From CBDATA01 sp965202845 (GTDB taxonomy: Bacteria > Acidobacteriota > Vicinamibacteria > Marinacidobacterales > Marinacidobacteraceae), in the NCBI GenBank assembly GCA_965202845.1, contig OZ241856.1, positions 1,364,001 through 1,428,000 of the forward strand: DNA of 64,000 nt, written 5' to 3'. Positions 1 to 9,211 of this stretch are shown here, one piece after another. Numbering within the stretch: the stretch's first letter is position 1; every line of letters begins with the position of its first letter. The position numbers were made by a program, and so were the translations under genes. The notes below the pieces were generated by a model. The model did no database searches. It saw nothing but the letters and a program-made list of their open reading frames with translations, and was not told the DNA's origin.

Positions 1-1
1 G

Positions 2-556
2 TTCGAGCAGCGGTTCGCGCCGCGGATCTTCGGTCGGGAACGGGTGGAGAGCGGCTGGCTCACCGTCCGCCAGCCGGGGCGGATGCGCTGGGAGTACCGG
101 GATCCCGAACCCAAGCTGTTCGTCAGCGACGGAACCAACACCTGGTTCCACGTCCCGGCCGACCGGCAGGTGGTGGTCGGCAGCCTGGCGCCGGCCGAGG
201 GCGAAACCGAGCGGCATGCGCCGAACCCGCTCGCCTTCCTGACCGGCGAGGCCGCGATCCTCGATCACTTCGACGCGGAGCTGGTCCGGGACGACTCCAC
301 CCCCGGGGATCGGCGCCGGGTGCTCCTGACCCCGCGCGCCGGAACCGCCGAAGTCGAGCGGGGGATGCTGGAGGTGGACGCCGCAACCGGTCGCATCCGG
401 GCGCTGGAGCTGCGGGACGCCGAGGGCAACCGCACCACCTTCCGCTTCCACTCCTTCCGGATCGGCGCCCCGCCCGCCGACGCCCTCTTCGAATTCCGCA
501 TCCCGCCGGGAACCGACGTCGTGACCGCGCGGGAGCTTGCCGGGGGAACCGGATGA
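2..556 (+). CDS. lolA: LolA-type outer-membrane lipoprotein carrier, 5' end outside window
   Basis: LolA is the periplasmic chaperone that moves lipoproteins from the LolCDE complex to the outer membrane. The frame is open from the window edge, so the signal peptide and first strand are missing. A GTG at 44 is probably internal, because the residues before it (ending GRERVESGW) fit the family. The visible part has the core signature PGRMRWEY followed by DGTNTWFHVP and a run of beta strands ending FEFRIPPG. The stop overlaps the next start by 4 bp (ATGA). Family assignment is firm; exact lipoprotein specificity is inferred. Confidence 0.85.
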   Translation, partial: FEQRFAPRIFGRERVESGWLTVRQPGRMRWEYRDPEPKLFVSDGTNTWFHVPADRQVVVGSLAPAEGETERHAPNPLAFLTGEAAILDHFDAELVRDDSTPGDRRRVLLTPRAGTAEVERGMLEVDAATGRIRALELRDAEGNRTTFRFHSFRIGAPPADALFEFRIPPGTDVVTARELAGGTG

Positions 557-2205
557 CGCCCCTCCGCGCCGGATTCGCCCTTCTGCTCGTCGCCGGCGGG
601 TGCGCCGCCGGGGCGCGCCTCCAGCCGGGCGAGCAGGCGGAGCGCATGGGGCGCTACGACGAGGCGGTCGCCCACTACGCCCGGGCGCTCGCCGAACATC
701 CGGACAGCGTGGAGGCGAATCTCGCGCTGGCCCGCGCCAAGCGGCGCGCCGCCGAGGACCACGCCAGTCGGGCCGAGGCGCTCATGGCGACCGGGGAGTA
801 CCGCGCCGCCGAGGACGCGCTCCGCGCCGCGATCCTCTTCGCCCCCGACGAGAGCGGCTACCAGGACCGGCTGCCGGAAATCCAGGCGGCGGCGGAAGCC
901 CTGGAAGCCGAACGGCGGGTCGAGACCCTCGCCTCGCTGAAGGAGGACGTCCTCGCCGCCCCCTGGGGACTTGACCTTCTCGGCGGCGCCGACGCCCCGG
1001 TCCGCTTCGTGTTCCGGGACGCCAGCCTCCGGGAGGTGCTGCTCACCCTGGGGGAACTCGCCGGCGTCAACGTGGTATTCGACGAGGACTTCGCCGACCA
1101 GACCCTCTCCATCGAGTCCGGGGACGTGACCTTCGAGGACGCGCTCACCGGAATCACCGCCAGCACCGGGCACTTCTTCCGGGTGGAGTCGCCCGAATTG
1201 CTGACCATCATCCCGGACACTCCGGGCAAGCGCGCCCGCTACGAACAGGAGGTCGCCCAGACCTTCTACCTGTCCTCCGCCGATCTCACCGAGACGGTGG
1301 ACGCGCTCCGGGTGACGCTCCAGCTGCGGAACGTGGCGCAGCACGCCGGCACCAACTCGATCACCATGGTGGACACTTGGGAGCGGGTGCGTTCGGCGGC
1401 GCGGATCATCCGGGCGCTCGACCGCAGCCCCGGCGAAGTGGTTGTGGAGGTCGAGCTGATGGAGGTCAACCGCACCCAGCTGGAGCGCTTCGGCCTGCCG
1501 CTGGTCTCGCCCGAATCCGACGGCATCGCCGCCGCCCTGGCCCCCCGGCTCGACACGGTGCTGGAAAACCCCTACACCCGCGCCAACCTGCGGGTCACCG
1601 GGCTGCCGGGCGCGATCCTCGACCTGGTGCGAAGCGACACCGACACCCACGTGCTGGCCAGCCCGCAGCTGCGGGCCTCGGACGGCAAGTCGGCGACCGC
1701 CGACTTCGGCGAGCGGGTTCCGGTCCCGGTCACCACCTTCTCCCCGATCGCCACCGGCGGCCTCGCCCAGCAACCCACCACCACCTTCGAATACGAGAAC
1801 GTCGGAGTCAGCATCGAAATCCTGCCCCGCATCCACCACGACGACAGCGTCACGCTCGACGTGAGCGTCCGGCTCGACAACGTCTCGGGAACCGGCTATT
1901 CGGGGCTGCCCACCTTCGGGAACCGCAGCGTCGAGACCACCCTCCGCCTCCGCAACGGCGAGACCAGCATGATCGCCGGACTCATCCGCCAAGAGGAGCG
2001 TTCGAGCCTCAAGGGGCTTCCCGGCGTCGCCGACATCCCGGTCCTCGGACGCCTCTTCAGCGCGAACCGCGAGGAGTCGATGGACTCCGACATCATCCTG
2101 ACGCTCACCCCGCGGATCACCCGTCGCGCCGACATCGACAAGGACGCGCTCACCCCCCACGTCATCCGGGGCGGGCCGGGGACTTCCCCGGTCCCCCGCC
2201 GCTGA
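553..2205 (+). CDS. Secretin-family outer-membrane channel with N-terminal TPR
   Basis: This 550-residue protein resembles GspD/PilQ secretins, which form gated outer-membrane pores. The N-terminus looks like a lipoprotein signal (hydrophobic stretch then GGC at residues 16-18). Residues about 20-125 are TPR-like repeats. Residues about 145-230 match an STN/N0-type domain, and a short N-domain follows. From about 350 the secretin domain shows VLASPQLRASDGKSA, the VPVPVTT gate region and the C-terminal signature GLPGVADIPVLGRLF. No pilus or type II secretion partners lie in the window, so the substrate is unknown. The start is set by the 4-bp overlap with lolA. The 3' end overlaps convergent mpl by 44 bp. 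Confidence 0.85.
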   Translation: MTPLRAGFALLLVAGGCAAGARLQPGEQAERMGRYDEAVAHYARALAEHPDSVEANLALARAKRRAAEDHASRAEALMATGEYRAAEDALRAAILFAPDESGYQDRLPEIQAAAEALEAERRVETLASLKEDVLAAPWGLDLLGGADAPVRFVFRDASLREVLLTLGELAGVNVVFDEDFADQTLSIESGDVTFEDALTGITASTGHFFRVESPELLTIIPDTPGKRARYEQEVAQTFYLSSADLTETVDALRVTLQLRNVAQHAGTNSITMVDTWERVRSAARIIRALDRSPGEVVVEVELMEVNRTQLERFGLPLVSPESDGIAAALAPRLDTVLENPYTRANLRVTGLPGAILDLVRSDTDTHVLASPQLRASDGKSATADFGERVPVPVTTFSPIATGGLAQQPTTTFEYENVGVSIEILPRIHHDDSVTLDVSVRLDNVSGTGYSGLPTFGNRSVETTLRLRNGETSMIAGLIRQEERSSLKGLPGVADIPVLGRLFSANREESMDSDIILTLTPRITRRADIDKDALTPHVIRGGPGTSPVPRR

Positions 2206-3631
2206 GCGCCTCGGCGGCCTCCTCCGGAATCCCGTCGAACCACCCGTTCGACAGGAACAGGAACACCATCGGCCCCGGTTCCGAAGCCAGGTCGAGAACC
2301 CGGCGCAGCAGCCGGGCGCGATCCGGCGGCGCTTCGGCGGGAATGCCCCGCGCCTCGATGTCAGAAAGGAGCCGCTCCCGGTCCAGGGCGTCGGTCGGAC
2401 GACGGCCGCGGGCGTCCCCGGCGGCGGCCAGCAGGACGCGCAGGGCCCCGGCGAAGGCGGCGCCGAAGTCCTTCTGGAAGACGGCGCTCCGGGCGGTGAA
2501 GGAGCGCGGCTCGAACACCGCCGTGATCCCGGCGCCGGGCCACCGGGCGCGGGCGCTCTCGATGGCGGCCCGCACCGCGGTGGGATGGTGGGCGAAATCG
2601 CGCGCCAGCAGCGGCCCGCCGTCCGCGCCGCCCAGCGCTTCCAGACGACGCTTGACCCCGCGGAATCCGGCCACCGCCTCGCGGATCCGCTCCCATTCCA
2701 CTCCCACCCAGGAAGCGGCGGCGACGGCGGCCAGCGCGTTCCGGGCGCCGGCGCTCCCCCAGAACGCCCCCTCCAGCGGGGGCCGCTCCTCCCCGCGGAA
2801 GCAGACCGCCAGCCGGGACCCGTCGGGACCGGAACCGGCGATCCGCGCCGTCCAGTCGGCGGCGTCCCGATCTTCGGTCAGCGAGAACGACTGGACATGC
2901 GTGTGCGCGTGCTCGCGCAGCGCGAGCGCCGCCGGGGAATCGGCGCCCAGCAGCAAAAGCCCCCGGCGGGGCGGCAGGCGCGCCAGGAACGAGAAGGCCC
3001 GGCGCACCGCCGCGAAGTCGGGATAGATGTCCGCGTGGTCGAATTCGACGTTGGCGATGATCGCGGCTTCCGGAAGGTAGTGGAGGAACTTGGGCCCCTT
3101 GTCCCAGTACGCCGAGTCGTATTCGTCGCCTTCCAGGACGAACGGCGCCCCCTCCGCCCCCGGGCGGAAGCTGCTCCCCGAATCCTCCGGGACCCCGCCG
3201 ATCAGATACCCGGCGTCCACCCCGGAACGGACCAGAATCGTCGCCAGCAGCGAGGCGGTGGTGGTCTTGCCGTGGGTTCCCGCCACCACCAGGGGAACCC
3301 GCTTCCGGAGCACCAGCTCCCGCAGCGCCTCCGGGAAGGAGACCAGGGCGAGACGCCGGTCGAGCGCCGCCTCCAGCTCCGGGTTGCCCCGGGAGATCGC
3401 GTTGCCGACGACCACCAGCCGGACGTCGGGGGGCAGATTTCCGGCGGCCCAGGGACTGGAGACCGGAATCCCCTCGCGCTCCAGCAGGGTGGACATCGGC
3501 GGGTAGACGCCCTGGTCGGAGCCGCTGACCCGATAGCCCAGGCGGCGCAAGATGCCGGCGAACGACGCCATCGCAGTCCCGGCGATGCCCAGCAGGTGCA
3601 TCCGCTCCCCCGGAGCGGGGAGGCCGATCAC
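2162..3631 (-). CDS. mpl: UDP-MurNAc:tripeptide ligase (murein recycling)
   Basis: Mpl attaches the recovered L-Ala-gamma-D-Glu-meso-DAP tripeptide to UDP-MurNAc in the cytoplasm, returning it to peptidoglycan synthesis. The 489-residue protein has an N-terminal Rossmann-like GIAGTAM motif, the Mur-ligase ATP loop AGTHGKTTT at about 117-125, the central motif EGDEYDSAYWDKGPKF that is typical of Mpl rather than MurC, and the C-terminal domain motif AHHPTAV. A GTG start is preferred because GTG overlaps the ldcA stop (GTGA); an ATG lies 10 codons inside. It is the last gene of the long minus-strand array, directly after ldcA, which releases tetrapeptide-derived tripeptide. The two therefore form a recycling pair. 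Confidence 0.92.
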   Translation of the reverse strand: MIGLPAPGERMHLLGIAGTAMASFAGILRRLGYRVSGSDQGVYPPMSTLLEREGIPVSSPWAAGNLPPDVRLVVVGNAISRGNPELEAALDRRLALVSFPEALRELVLRKRVPLVVAGTHGKTTTASLLATILVRSGVDAGYLIGGVPEDSGSSFRPGAEGAPFVLEGDEYDSAYWDKGPKFLHYLPEAAIIANVEFDHADIYPDFAAVRRAFSFLARLPPRRGLLLLGADSPAALALREHAHTHVQSFSLTEDRDAADWTARIAGSGPDGSRLAVCFRGEERPPLEGAFWGSAGARNALAAVAAASWVGVEWERIREAVAGFRGVKRRLEALGGADGGPLLARDFAHHPTAVRAAIESARARWPGAGITAVFEPRSFTARSAVFQKDFGAAFAGALRVLLAAAGDARGRRPTDALDRERLLSDIEARGIPAEAPPDRARLLRRVLDLASEPGPMVFLFLSNGWFDGIPEEAAEALSGGGPGKSPARPG

Positions 3632-4548
3632 CGCGCCACGACCGGATCCAGCAGGGTGATCCCCTCTTCGTCCATCCGCGCCCGGACCCCGAGCGGAACC
3701 GTGCGGCACGCCCCCCGCTCCCCATGTCCGGTGGCGAAGCCGAACGCCACCGGAACGCCCAGCGGCGCGGTCAGCCGGGCCAGCAGATCGGGAAGGGCGT
3801 ACCCCTGATCCGGGTGCTGCATGCAGCCGGGCATCTGCCCGAAGACGATCCCGCGGACGCCTTCGAGCGCGCCGGAGAGCCGCAGCTGGGTCAGCATCCG
3901 CTCGATCTGGAAGGGCTTGACGCCGATGTCCTCGAACACCGCGATGGCGCCCTGGAAACGCTGTTCCCAGGGAGCGCCGACCAGGGCGGTCAGCAGGGAG
4001 AGACATCCGCCCCGCAGGACGCCCTCGACGGCGCCGGGGTGGAGCGGTTCCGCGCCGCGCCACGGCAACCGGAAGCCGGGCGCGGCGGCGTCCAGCAGCC
4101 CCAGCAACTCGTCGGCGTCCCAGGCTTCCGGGCCGCGGGCGATCTGCTGGGCGACCATCGGGCCGTGGAAGGCGGGGATTCCGGCGCCCACGCAGTGAGC
4201 GAGCAGCGCGGTCAGGTCGCTCGCTCCCAGCACCACCCGGGGCCGCTCCCGGAGCGCCGCCGCCGGAATTCCGGGAAGCAGGTCGAGGCTGCCGTAGCCG
4301 CCCCGAGCGCCGAAGAGGGCGTCCACCCGGTCGTCATGGAGCAACTCGAGGAAGTCCGCGACGCGCTCCTCGGCGGTCCCAGCGGTGTACTCCCGGCGCG
4401 CCAGCAGGCGCGGGGCGCGCCGGACCCGGAAGCCCAGCCGCTCCAGCTCGCGCTCCCCCGCCTCCAGGAAGGGAAGCCGCACCGGGCTTGCGGGCGCGAA
4501 GACGCCGATGGTCGCCCCCGGACGGACCGCCTTCGGCAGGACCCTCAT
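3628..4548 (-). CDS. ldcA: LD-carboxypeptidase (S66 family)
   Basis: LdcA removes the terminal D-alanine from recycled murein tetrapeptides in the cytoplasm, producing the tripeptide used by Mpl. The 306-residue length is normal for the family. Visible motifs are FGARGGYGS (about 79-87), GASDLTALL with the probable nucleophile Ser110, FEDIG with the candidate Glu, and ATGHGE near the C-terminus with the candidate catalytic His. The ATG start overlaps the stop of the FHA gene (ATGA), and the stop overlaps the mpl GTG start. Adjacent mpl strongly supports the role. Confidence 0.9.
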   Translation of the reverse strand: MRVLPKAVRPGATIGVFAPASPVRLPFLEAGERELERLGFRVRRAPRLLARREYTAGTAEERVADFLELLHDDRVDALFGARGGYGSLDLLPGIPAAALRERPRVVLGASDLTALLAHCVGAGIPAFHGPMVAQQIARGPEAWDADELLGLLDAAAPGFRLPWRGAEPLHPGAVEGVLRGGCLSLLTALVGAPWEQRFQGAIAVFEDIGVKPFQIERMLTQLRLSGALEGVRGIVFGQMPGCMQHPDQGYALPDLLARLTAPLGVPVAFGFATGHGERGACRTVPLGVRARMDEEGITLLDPVVAR

Positions 4549-5084
4549 CGGAACAGCAGAACCGCCAGCACCGCCGCGACCAGGGCGACCCCGCCCAGAA
4601 CGAGGAGGCGGAAGCGCCGGGGTTCTCCGGGAAAGGGCCCCGCCCGGTGGACCGCCGGAAGCGGGATCGGTTCGGGCGCCGGAAGCGCCTCCGCTTCCGG
4701 GAGCGGCGGAAGCGGAGCATCGGAACCCCCGACCAGCGACTCCACCTGACACACCGCGTCGGCGAACTGGAGCGCGTCGCCCGGACGCAGCGCGATCCGG
4801 GTCGTGACCGGGCTGCCGTTCACCAGCGTGTGGTTCGTGCTCTTCATGTCCTCGACGTGCAGGTTGGCGTCCCGGAGCATCAACCGCGCGTGCTCCTTGC
4901 TGACAAAAGGGTTTTCCAGCCGGATGTGCGCGTGCGCGGCGCTTCCGATCAGGGTGTCGCGGAGCGAGATCGGATGTCGGCGCGGAGGCTGGGCGGCGGT
5001 TTCGCCGAGCGGCGCGGACGGGACATTGCGGACCAGCAGGGCGTAGCGCGGCAGCACCGGGCGCTCGCCGTCGCCGTTCCTCAC
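4545..5084 (-). CDS. FHA-domain protein with C-terminal membrane anchor
   Basis: This 179-residue protein carries one forkhead-associated domain at about 25-110 (LIGSAAHAHIRL, FVSKEHARLML, STNHTLVNG). FHA domains bind phosphothreonine peptides. The arginine usual in the first loop (IGR) is serine here, so phosphopeptide affinity may be altered. A proline-rich linker follows, and a hydrophobic helix at the extreme C-terminus (about 158-178) should anchor it in the inner membrane with the FHA domain in the cytoplasm. The GTG start overlaps the stop of the PEGA gene (GTGA). No Ser/Thr kinase is seen in the window, so the partner is unknown. Confidence 0.8.
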   Translation of the reverse strand: MRNGDGERPVLPRYALLVRNVPSAPLGETAAQPPRRHPISLRDTLIGSAAHAHIRLENPFVSKEHARLMLRDANLHVEDMKSTNHTLVNGSPVTTRIALRPGDALQFADAVCQVESLVGGSDAPLPPLPEAEALPAPEPIPLPAVHRAGPFPGEPRRFRLLVLGGVALVAAVLAVLLFR

Positions 5085-7084
5085 CGGAGGCGCCTCAGCC
5101 TCCGCCGGACCAGCGGCGCCAGGGGCGGCCCTTCGGCTGGCGAGACCAGGAAGGCGCCCGGGACCGAAAGCGCCGCTTCGAACGACTGGATCGCCCGTTC
5201 GCGCTCGCCGATTTCCAGAAGCGCGAGTCCCCGGTAGTAGTGGCGGACTCCGTCCAGCGCCCCGGCGTCCCCGGCGAGCCCCTCCGCCAGCGCCGCTTCC
5301 GGATCGCCCAGAAGGAACCGGCAGATTCCGGTCTCCAGTCTGCTGGCCGGATCCTCCCGGCCGGCGGCGGCGAGCGCCAGGAGGTCCACCAGTCGCCGGT
5401 TGCATCGATGTCCGGCGGCGGACGGCAGAACCGGCGCCTCGGCCAGCACGATGCGGAGCGGGCGGGCGGCGCCATCCCGCTCGACCAGCGCATCCACCGC
5501 GGCCGATGCGCCGAGAATCCGGGCCAGATGCGCCTCGTCCACCACCGCCTCCCGGTTCGCCTCCAGGAGCCGGTCGCCGACTTCCATCCCGGCCAGCACC
5601 GCGGGGCCCTCCGGATGCACCGCAATCACTTCGAGCGTCCGTTCCGGAATGCCGTCCTCCCCCCGAATCCGGCGCGCGCCGACGGAGAAGCCGGCCCACC
5701 CGGTCCGGCGGGGCGCCGGGCGCAGCAACCGCTCGGCGGCCTCGTGCGCCGACTCCGGATCGAATCGATCGAAGGAAACCGCATCCGGCGTCGAGGACCC
5801 CGGCGCCCGCAACTCGACCCGCCCCTGCCCCCGACCGGGGCCCGCCGCCACCCGCGCCTCGGAGACCATCCCGTCCGCGCCCGCATCGTCGGGAGGCAGC
5901 AGGTAGTGGCGTTCGTCGGCCTCGAGCGCCCGAAGCGCCGCCGCTTCGGCGTCGGGGAGCGGCCCCCCGGCGACGAATCGCAGGAGCGGCGCCGGGTCGC
6001 AGGCGACCGAGGCGCGGGCGTCGCGCACGATGTCCACGCGCCGTCGGCAGCGCCCGGCCGCATGCCGGAGCTCGATTTCGTGACGCCCGGCGCAAAGCGC
6101 CGAAAAGGCGAGCGGCGTGACGCCCCGATCCGCGCCGTCCAGCAGCACCCGCGCCCCCGAAGGCTCGCTCTCCACCAGCAGCGCGCCGGTCGACGGCCGG
6201 AGGCGGACGAATCGGGGCAGGTAATCCCGCGCCTCGTCGGCATGGAAGGTGAACCGGGACTGCTGGCGGCAGGGCGCGGAGAGGGTGATCTCGTGCGCGC
6301 CGATACGAAGGCCGCCCAGCAGAATCGGCGCAGAAAACTCCTCGCCGGCGAAGCGGGGCGGCGCCAGCGGCTTCCACTCCTCCGGCAGCGTCCCCCCGGT
6401 GGTTCCGACGACCCGGCCGTCCACCCGCACGGTGACCCCGCGGGTCGCGGTGACGATGGGCAGCACCGGACCGCTGCGCTCCATCTCCCGCTCCAGCTGG
6501 ACCACTTCGCCCGCCAGCACGTCCCGCCTCGGGAACTGGACGGGCGCGTACCCGGGCCGTTCGAGCCGGACACGGACGGCGCCGCTGACCACCGGGTACG
6601 CCCGGAGCGGCGTCTCGCCGGCCGGGGCGTTGTCCACGAAGACCGTCGCGCCGGGGGGCGTGGAGTCCACCTGGAGCCACGCCACCAGCCGCACCCGCTC
6701 CTGCTCGAAGACGTCCACGAAAGCGGGGGTGAGGTCGGCCCGGTCGAGCTCCCAGCCGGGCGCCAGCAGCAGCAGCGCGCGCGCATCCTGGATCGCCGCC
6801 TCCCGATCTTCCCGAACCAGATGGGCGCGCGCCCGGTATTCCCGGGCCCTGCCGGAAAGCTCCGCCTCGAGGGCGGCGAATCGGGAATCCGGATCTTCTT
6901 CCCGCTCGAGGCGGTCCAGGATTTCGGAAAGGGCGGTCTCCGCTTCGGCGGCGCGATCCGGGTCCGACGCCCGCTGGCGCAGTTCCGGCAGTTCGTCGGA
7001 AATCCGCCGACGCCAGTCGTCCCCCTCCCCCTGCGGGAGCGCGGCGGCGCAACAGCCCAGAACGAAGGCCGCGATCCCGATCAC
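5081..7084 (-). CDS. Secreted PEGA/PDZ/TPR scaffold protein
   Basis: The 667-residue protein begins with an export signal (MIGIAAFVLGCCAAALPQG; the cysteines could form a lipobox). A helical region is followed by a PEGA domain at about 137-200 (STPPGATVFVDNAPAGETPLR), a second PEGA-like repeat at about 305-365 (SEPSGARVLLDGADRGVTPL), a PDZ-like domain at about 470-545 (GPAVLAGMEVGDRLLEANRE) and a C-terminal TPR-like pair. PEGA domains are surface-layer or peptidoglycan-associated beta folds, and PDZ domains bind peptide ends, so a periplasmic scaffold is likely. It overlaps both neighbours by 4 bp and is co-transcribed with the FHA protein and murein-recycling genes. Enzymatic activity is not evident. 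Confidence 0.75.
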   Translation of the reverse strand: MIGIAAFVLGCCAAALPQGEGDDWRRRISDELPELRQRASDPDRAAEAETALSEILDRLEREEDPDSRFAALEAELSGRAREYRARAHLVREDREAAIQDARALLLLAPGWELDRADLTPAFVDVFEQERVRLVAWLQVDSTPPGATVFVDNAPAGETPLRAYPVVSGAVRVRLERPGYAPVQFPRRDVLAGEVVQLEREMERSGPVLPIVTATRGVTVRVDGRVVGTTGGTLPEEWKPLAPPRFAGEEFSAPILLGGLRIGAHEITLSAPCRQQSRFTFHADEARDYLPRFVRLRPSTGALLVESEPSGARVLLDGADRGVTPLAFSALCAGRHEIELRHAAGRCRRRVDIVRDARASVACDPAPLLRFVAGGPLPDAEAAALRALEADERHYLLPPDDAGADGMVSEARVAAGPGRGQGRVELRAPGSSTPDAVSFDRFDPESAHEAAERLLRPAPRRTGWAGFSVGARRIRGEDGIPERTLEVIAVHPEGPAVLAGMEVGDRLLEANREAVVDEAHLARILGASAAVDALVERDGAARPLRIVLAEAPVLPSAAGHRCNRRLVDLLALAAAGREDPASRLETGICRFLLGDPEAALAEGLAGDAGALDGVRHYYRGLALLEIGERERAIQSFEAALSVPGAFLVSPAEGPPLAPLVRRRLRRLR

Positions 7085-8607
7085 CGGAACACTCCCACGG
7101 TTCCGCTGCGGGCGTCCAGGACAAAAAGCGACCCGTCGAAGCCGACGTCCAGCGAGACCGGCGTCCGCATCCCGGCGGCGCCGAGCTCGGAGGACGGGAT
7201 GGTCGCCGCCAGCCGGAACTCCCGGTCGTACACCAGGATCTGCGGTCCGGCGGCGTCCAGGACATAAAGCCGCCCCAGGGCGTCGAAAGCCGCATCCATC
7301 GGCGCCGCCACCGGGAGGCGCAGCACCGAATTGCCGGCGGCGTCGTACCCGCTGACCCCGCCTTCCTCGGCCAGAACCAGCAGATGGCCGGCGGGATGCC
7401 GCTCGATCCGATGCACGTCCTCGAGCCGGGGAGTCGGGAAAACGTCGGTGAATATCGCCGAAAACGCGAACCGGAAGACCTGCTTCCGCCGCTCGTCCCA
7501 GACCCAGAATCCTTCGGGCGCTGTCGCCACCGACCGGATCCGGTCGAGCGCCTCCATCCGCCCCGCTTCGTCGGGAACCAGCAGCCGCACCGGGCGGCCG
7601 TCCAGGACCAGCGCCCGTTCGGCGGCGATCCCCACCCTCCCGTCCGGCAACACCGAAACATCCCGCGCATCCTCCACCGGAACGAACCCGGCGGAAACCC
7701 CGTCAAGCGTGAGCCGCTGCATCTCCCGGGCATCCCGGTCCAGGATCATGAGTTCGTCGCCGGCCACCCGGAGGCGCAGCGGCCGATCCAGACTGCGGGG
7801 CGCCCGGAACCCGCCCAGGAACCTCCAGGAGGCATCGACGTCGTGGAGCAGACTCGCAAGGTCGAGCGCCCGCTCCGCCAGCTCGGAGTCCTCGGCGCCC
7901 CCGGAAGCGAGCAGGTCCCGGCGCAGGCGGGTCAGGGCGTCGAGCGCAGCAGCCGCATCCCCGGAGCGCGCCAGCGCATGCGCCAGAAGAAACCGCGCCT
8001 CGAAGCGCTCCCGGTCGGAAGTCAGGGGGGCATCGCTCCCGTACAGCGCCTCGATCAGGGCGCCCGCCGCCTGATCATCGCGCAGGAAGTCCATGTGCAG
8101 ACGGGCGATGCCGAGGAGCGCCTCCCAGGCCCAGCGGGAGCCGCGCCCGTCCAGCACCGCGCGTTCCCAATCGGCCTCCGCGTCGGCGAGGCGCGGCGGC
8201 GTCGCTTCCCGGGCCAGCCGGGCGCGCAAAAGCAAGGCGCCGGGCACGACGTCGCCGGTCGGGAACTCGGCGAGCAAGCGTTCCAGCATCGCCTCGGCGG
8301 CCGGCGCGTCGCCCTCGATCTCGAAGCGGTAGCGCGCGATTCGGAGCGCGGCGTCGTCGGCGAGGCTGCTCGCCCCCATCGACTCCAGCACCGCCTGGAA
8401 GTCGCGGAGCGCCTGCTCGTGCCTGCCGCCGTTCAGAAACTGTTCGCCGCTCTCGTACCGGTTGCGGGCCGCCCGCTCCAGTTCGGGGTCCGCGGCCGCC
8501 GGCGGCTGCGCGGAAACGAATCCGGCCGAAAGGCCCAAAAAAGATGGACAAACAAACGGGGCAAGAAGGAGGACGGCGCCCGGGGCCATGCTGGGTGTGC
8601 TACGCAT
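7081..8607 (-). CDS. Exported TPR plus beta-propeller (NHL-like) protein
   Basis: This 508-residue protein has an N-terminal signal peptide ending near AGFVSAQ, helical TPR-like repeats at about 45-240 (YESGEQFLNGGRHEQALRDF is the clearest), then a region of repeated short strands of NHL/propeller type with repeats such as DAAFDALGRLYVLDAAG and SLDVGFDGSLFVLDARSG. It is probably a periplasmic binding platform. ATG at 8607 overlaps the thiE-like stop by 8 bp; an alternative ATG at 8589 would also leave an intact signal peptide. Its stop overlaps the PEGA gene start by 4 bp, and the two proteins have similar exported, repeat-based architectures. Confidence 0.7.
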   Translation of the reverse strand: MRSTPSMAPGAVLLLAPFVCPSFLGLSAGFVSAQPPAAADPELERAARNRYESGEQFLNGGRHEQALRDFQAVLESMGASSLADDAALRIARYRFEIEGDAPAAEAMLERLLAEFPTGDVVPGALLLRARLAREATPPRLADAEADWERAVLDGRGSRWAWEALLGIARLHMDFLRDDQAAGALIEALYGSDAPLTSDRERFEARFLLAHALARSGDAAAALDALTRLRRDLLASGGAEDSELAERALDLASLLHDVDASWRFLGGFRAPRSLDRPLRLRVAGDELMILDRDAREMQRLTLDGVSAGFVPVEDARDVSVLPDGRVGIAAERALVLDGRPVRLLVPDEAGRMEALDRIRSVATAPEGFWVWDERRKQVFRFAFSAIFTDVFPTPRLEDVHRIERHPAGHLLVLAEEGGVSGYDAAGNSVLRLPVAAPMDAAFDALGRLYVLDAAGPQILVYDREFRLAATIPSSELGAAGMRTPVSLDVGFDGSLFVLDARSGTVGVFR

Positions 8608-9211
8608 CGTAGCAGCGGCCTCGGAGCGCCCGGACGCTTTCCGGGTCGCGAAGCGAGCGGATGGCCGCGATCCCGGCGACCCCCGATGCGACCACCTGGG
8701 CCACGTTGTCGGGGGCGATGCCGCCGATCGCCCAGACCGGAACCCCGACCTCCCGCGCCGCCGCGCCCAGGACGCCGGGCGCCAGCGGATTCCGCTTGGC
8801 GCCGGTCGGAAAGGCCGGCCCCAGAATCACCAGATCGGCGCCCAGGTCGGCGGACTCCCGCGCCGAACGCAGGCTGTGCGCCGAGCGCCCGATGCGAAGA
8901 TCCGGGAACTCCCGGCGGACCCGATCCACCGGAAGCCCGGCTTCCGGCAGATGCAGTCCCGCCACCGGGAAGGTCGCCGCCAGCGGGAGCCGGTCGTTCA
9001 GAAACAACCGGGGCAGCGCCTGCGGCGCCGCCTCTTCGATCCGCAGCAGGAAGGTCTCCATCGCGCGGTCGGAAGCCCGCCGGTCGCGCAGCTGGATCCA
9101 GTCCACCCCGGCGTCCAGCAGCCGGACGAGCCGCTCCGGGGCGCCCGCCGTCGCCAGATCGGCGACCGCGCAGCAGACCGGACGCCCGGCGCTCCCGAGG
9201 CCGGCGGTCAG
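8600..9211 (-). CDS. thiE: Thiamine-phosphate synthase-like protein (ThiE/TenI), probable CTG start
   Basis: ThiE joins HMP-pyrophosphate and thiazole phosphate to form thiamine phosphate; TenI paralogues are thiazole tautomerases. The conserved segment DWIQLRDR, the phosphate-binding loop GPAFPTGAKRNPLAPG and the C-terminal AIGGIAPDNV motif are present. The only GTG start (9106) sits inside the conserved DAGVDWIQLRD strand and would give just 168 residues. The frame stays open upstream through family-like sequence (PVCCAVADL, ERLVRLLDAG) to a CTG that overlaps the rplS stop as CTGA, giving about 203 residues, the normal size. I therefore place the start at CTG 9211. ThiE versus TenI cannot be decided here. 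Confidence 0.7.
   Translation of the reverse strand: MTAGLGSAGRPVCCAVADLATAGAPERLVRLLDAGVDWIQLRDRRASDRAMETFLLRIEEAAPQALPRLFLNDRLPLAATFPVAGLHLPEAGLPVDRVRREFPDLRIGRSAHSLRSARESADLGADLVILGPAFPTGAKRNPLAPGVLGAAAREVGVPVWAIGGIAPDNVAQVVASGVAGIAAIRSLRDPESVRALRGRCYDA

Noticed and set aside
265..2160. Long minus-strand open frame opposite the secretin
   Set aside because: The frame is open only because of high GC content; the plus-strand protein has clear secretin motifs and the antisense product has none.
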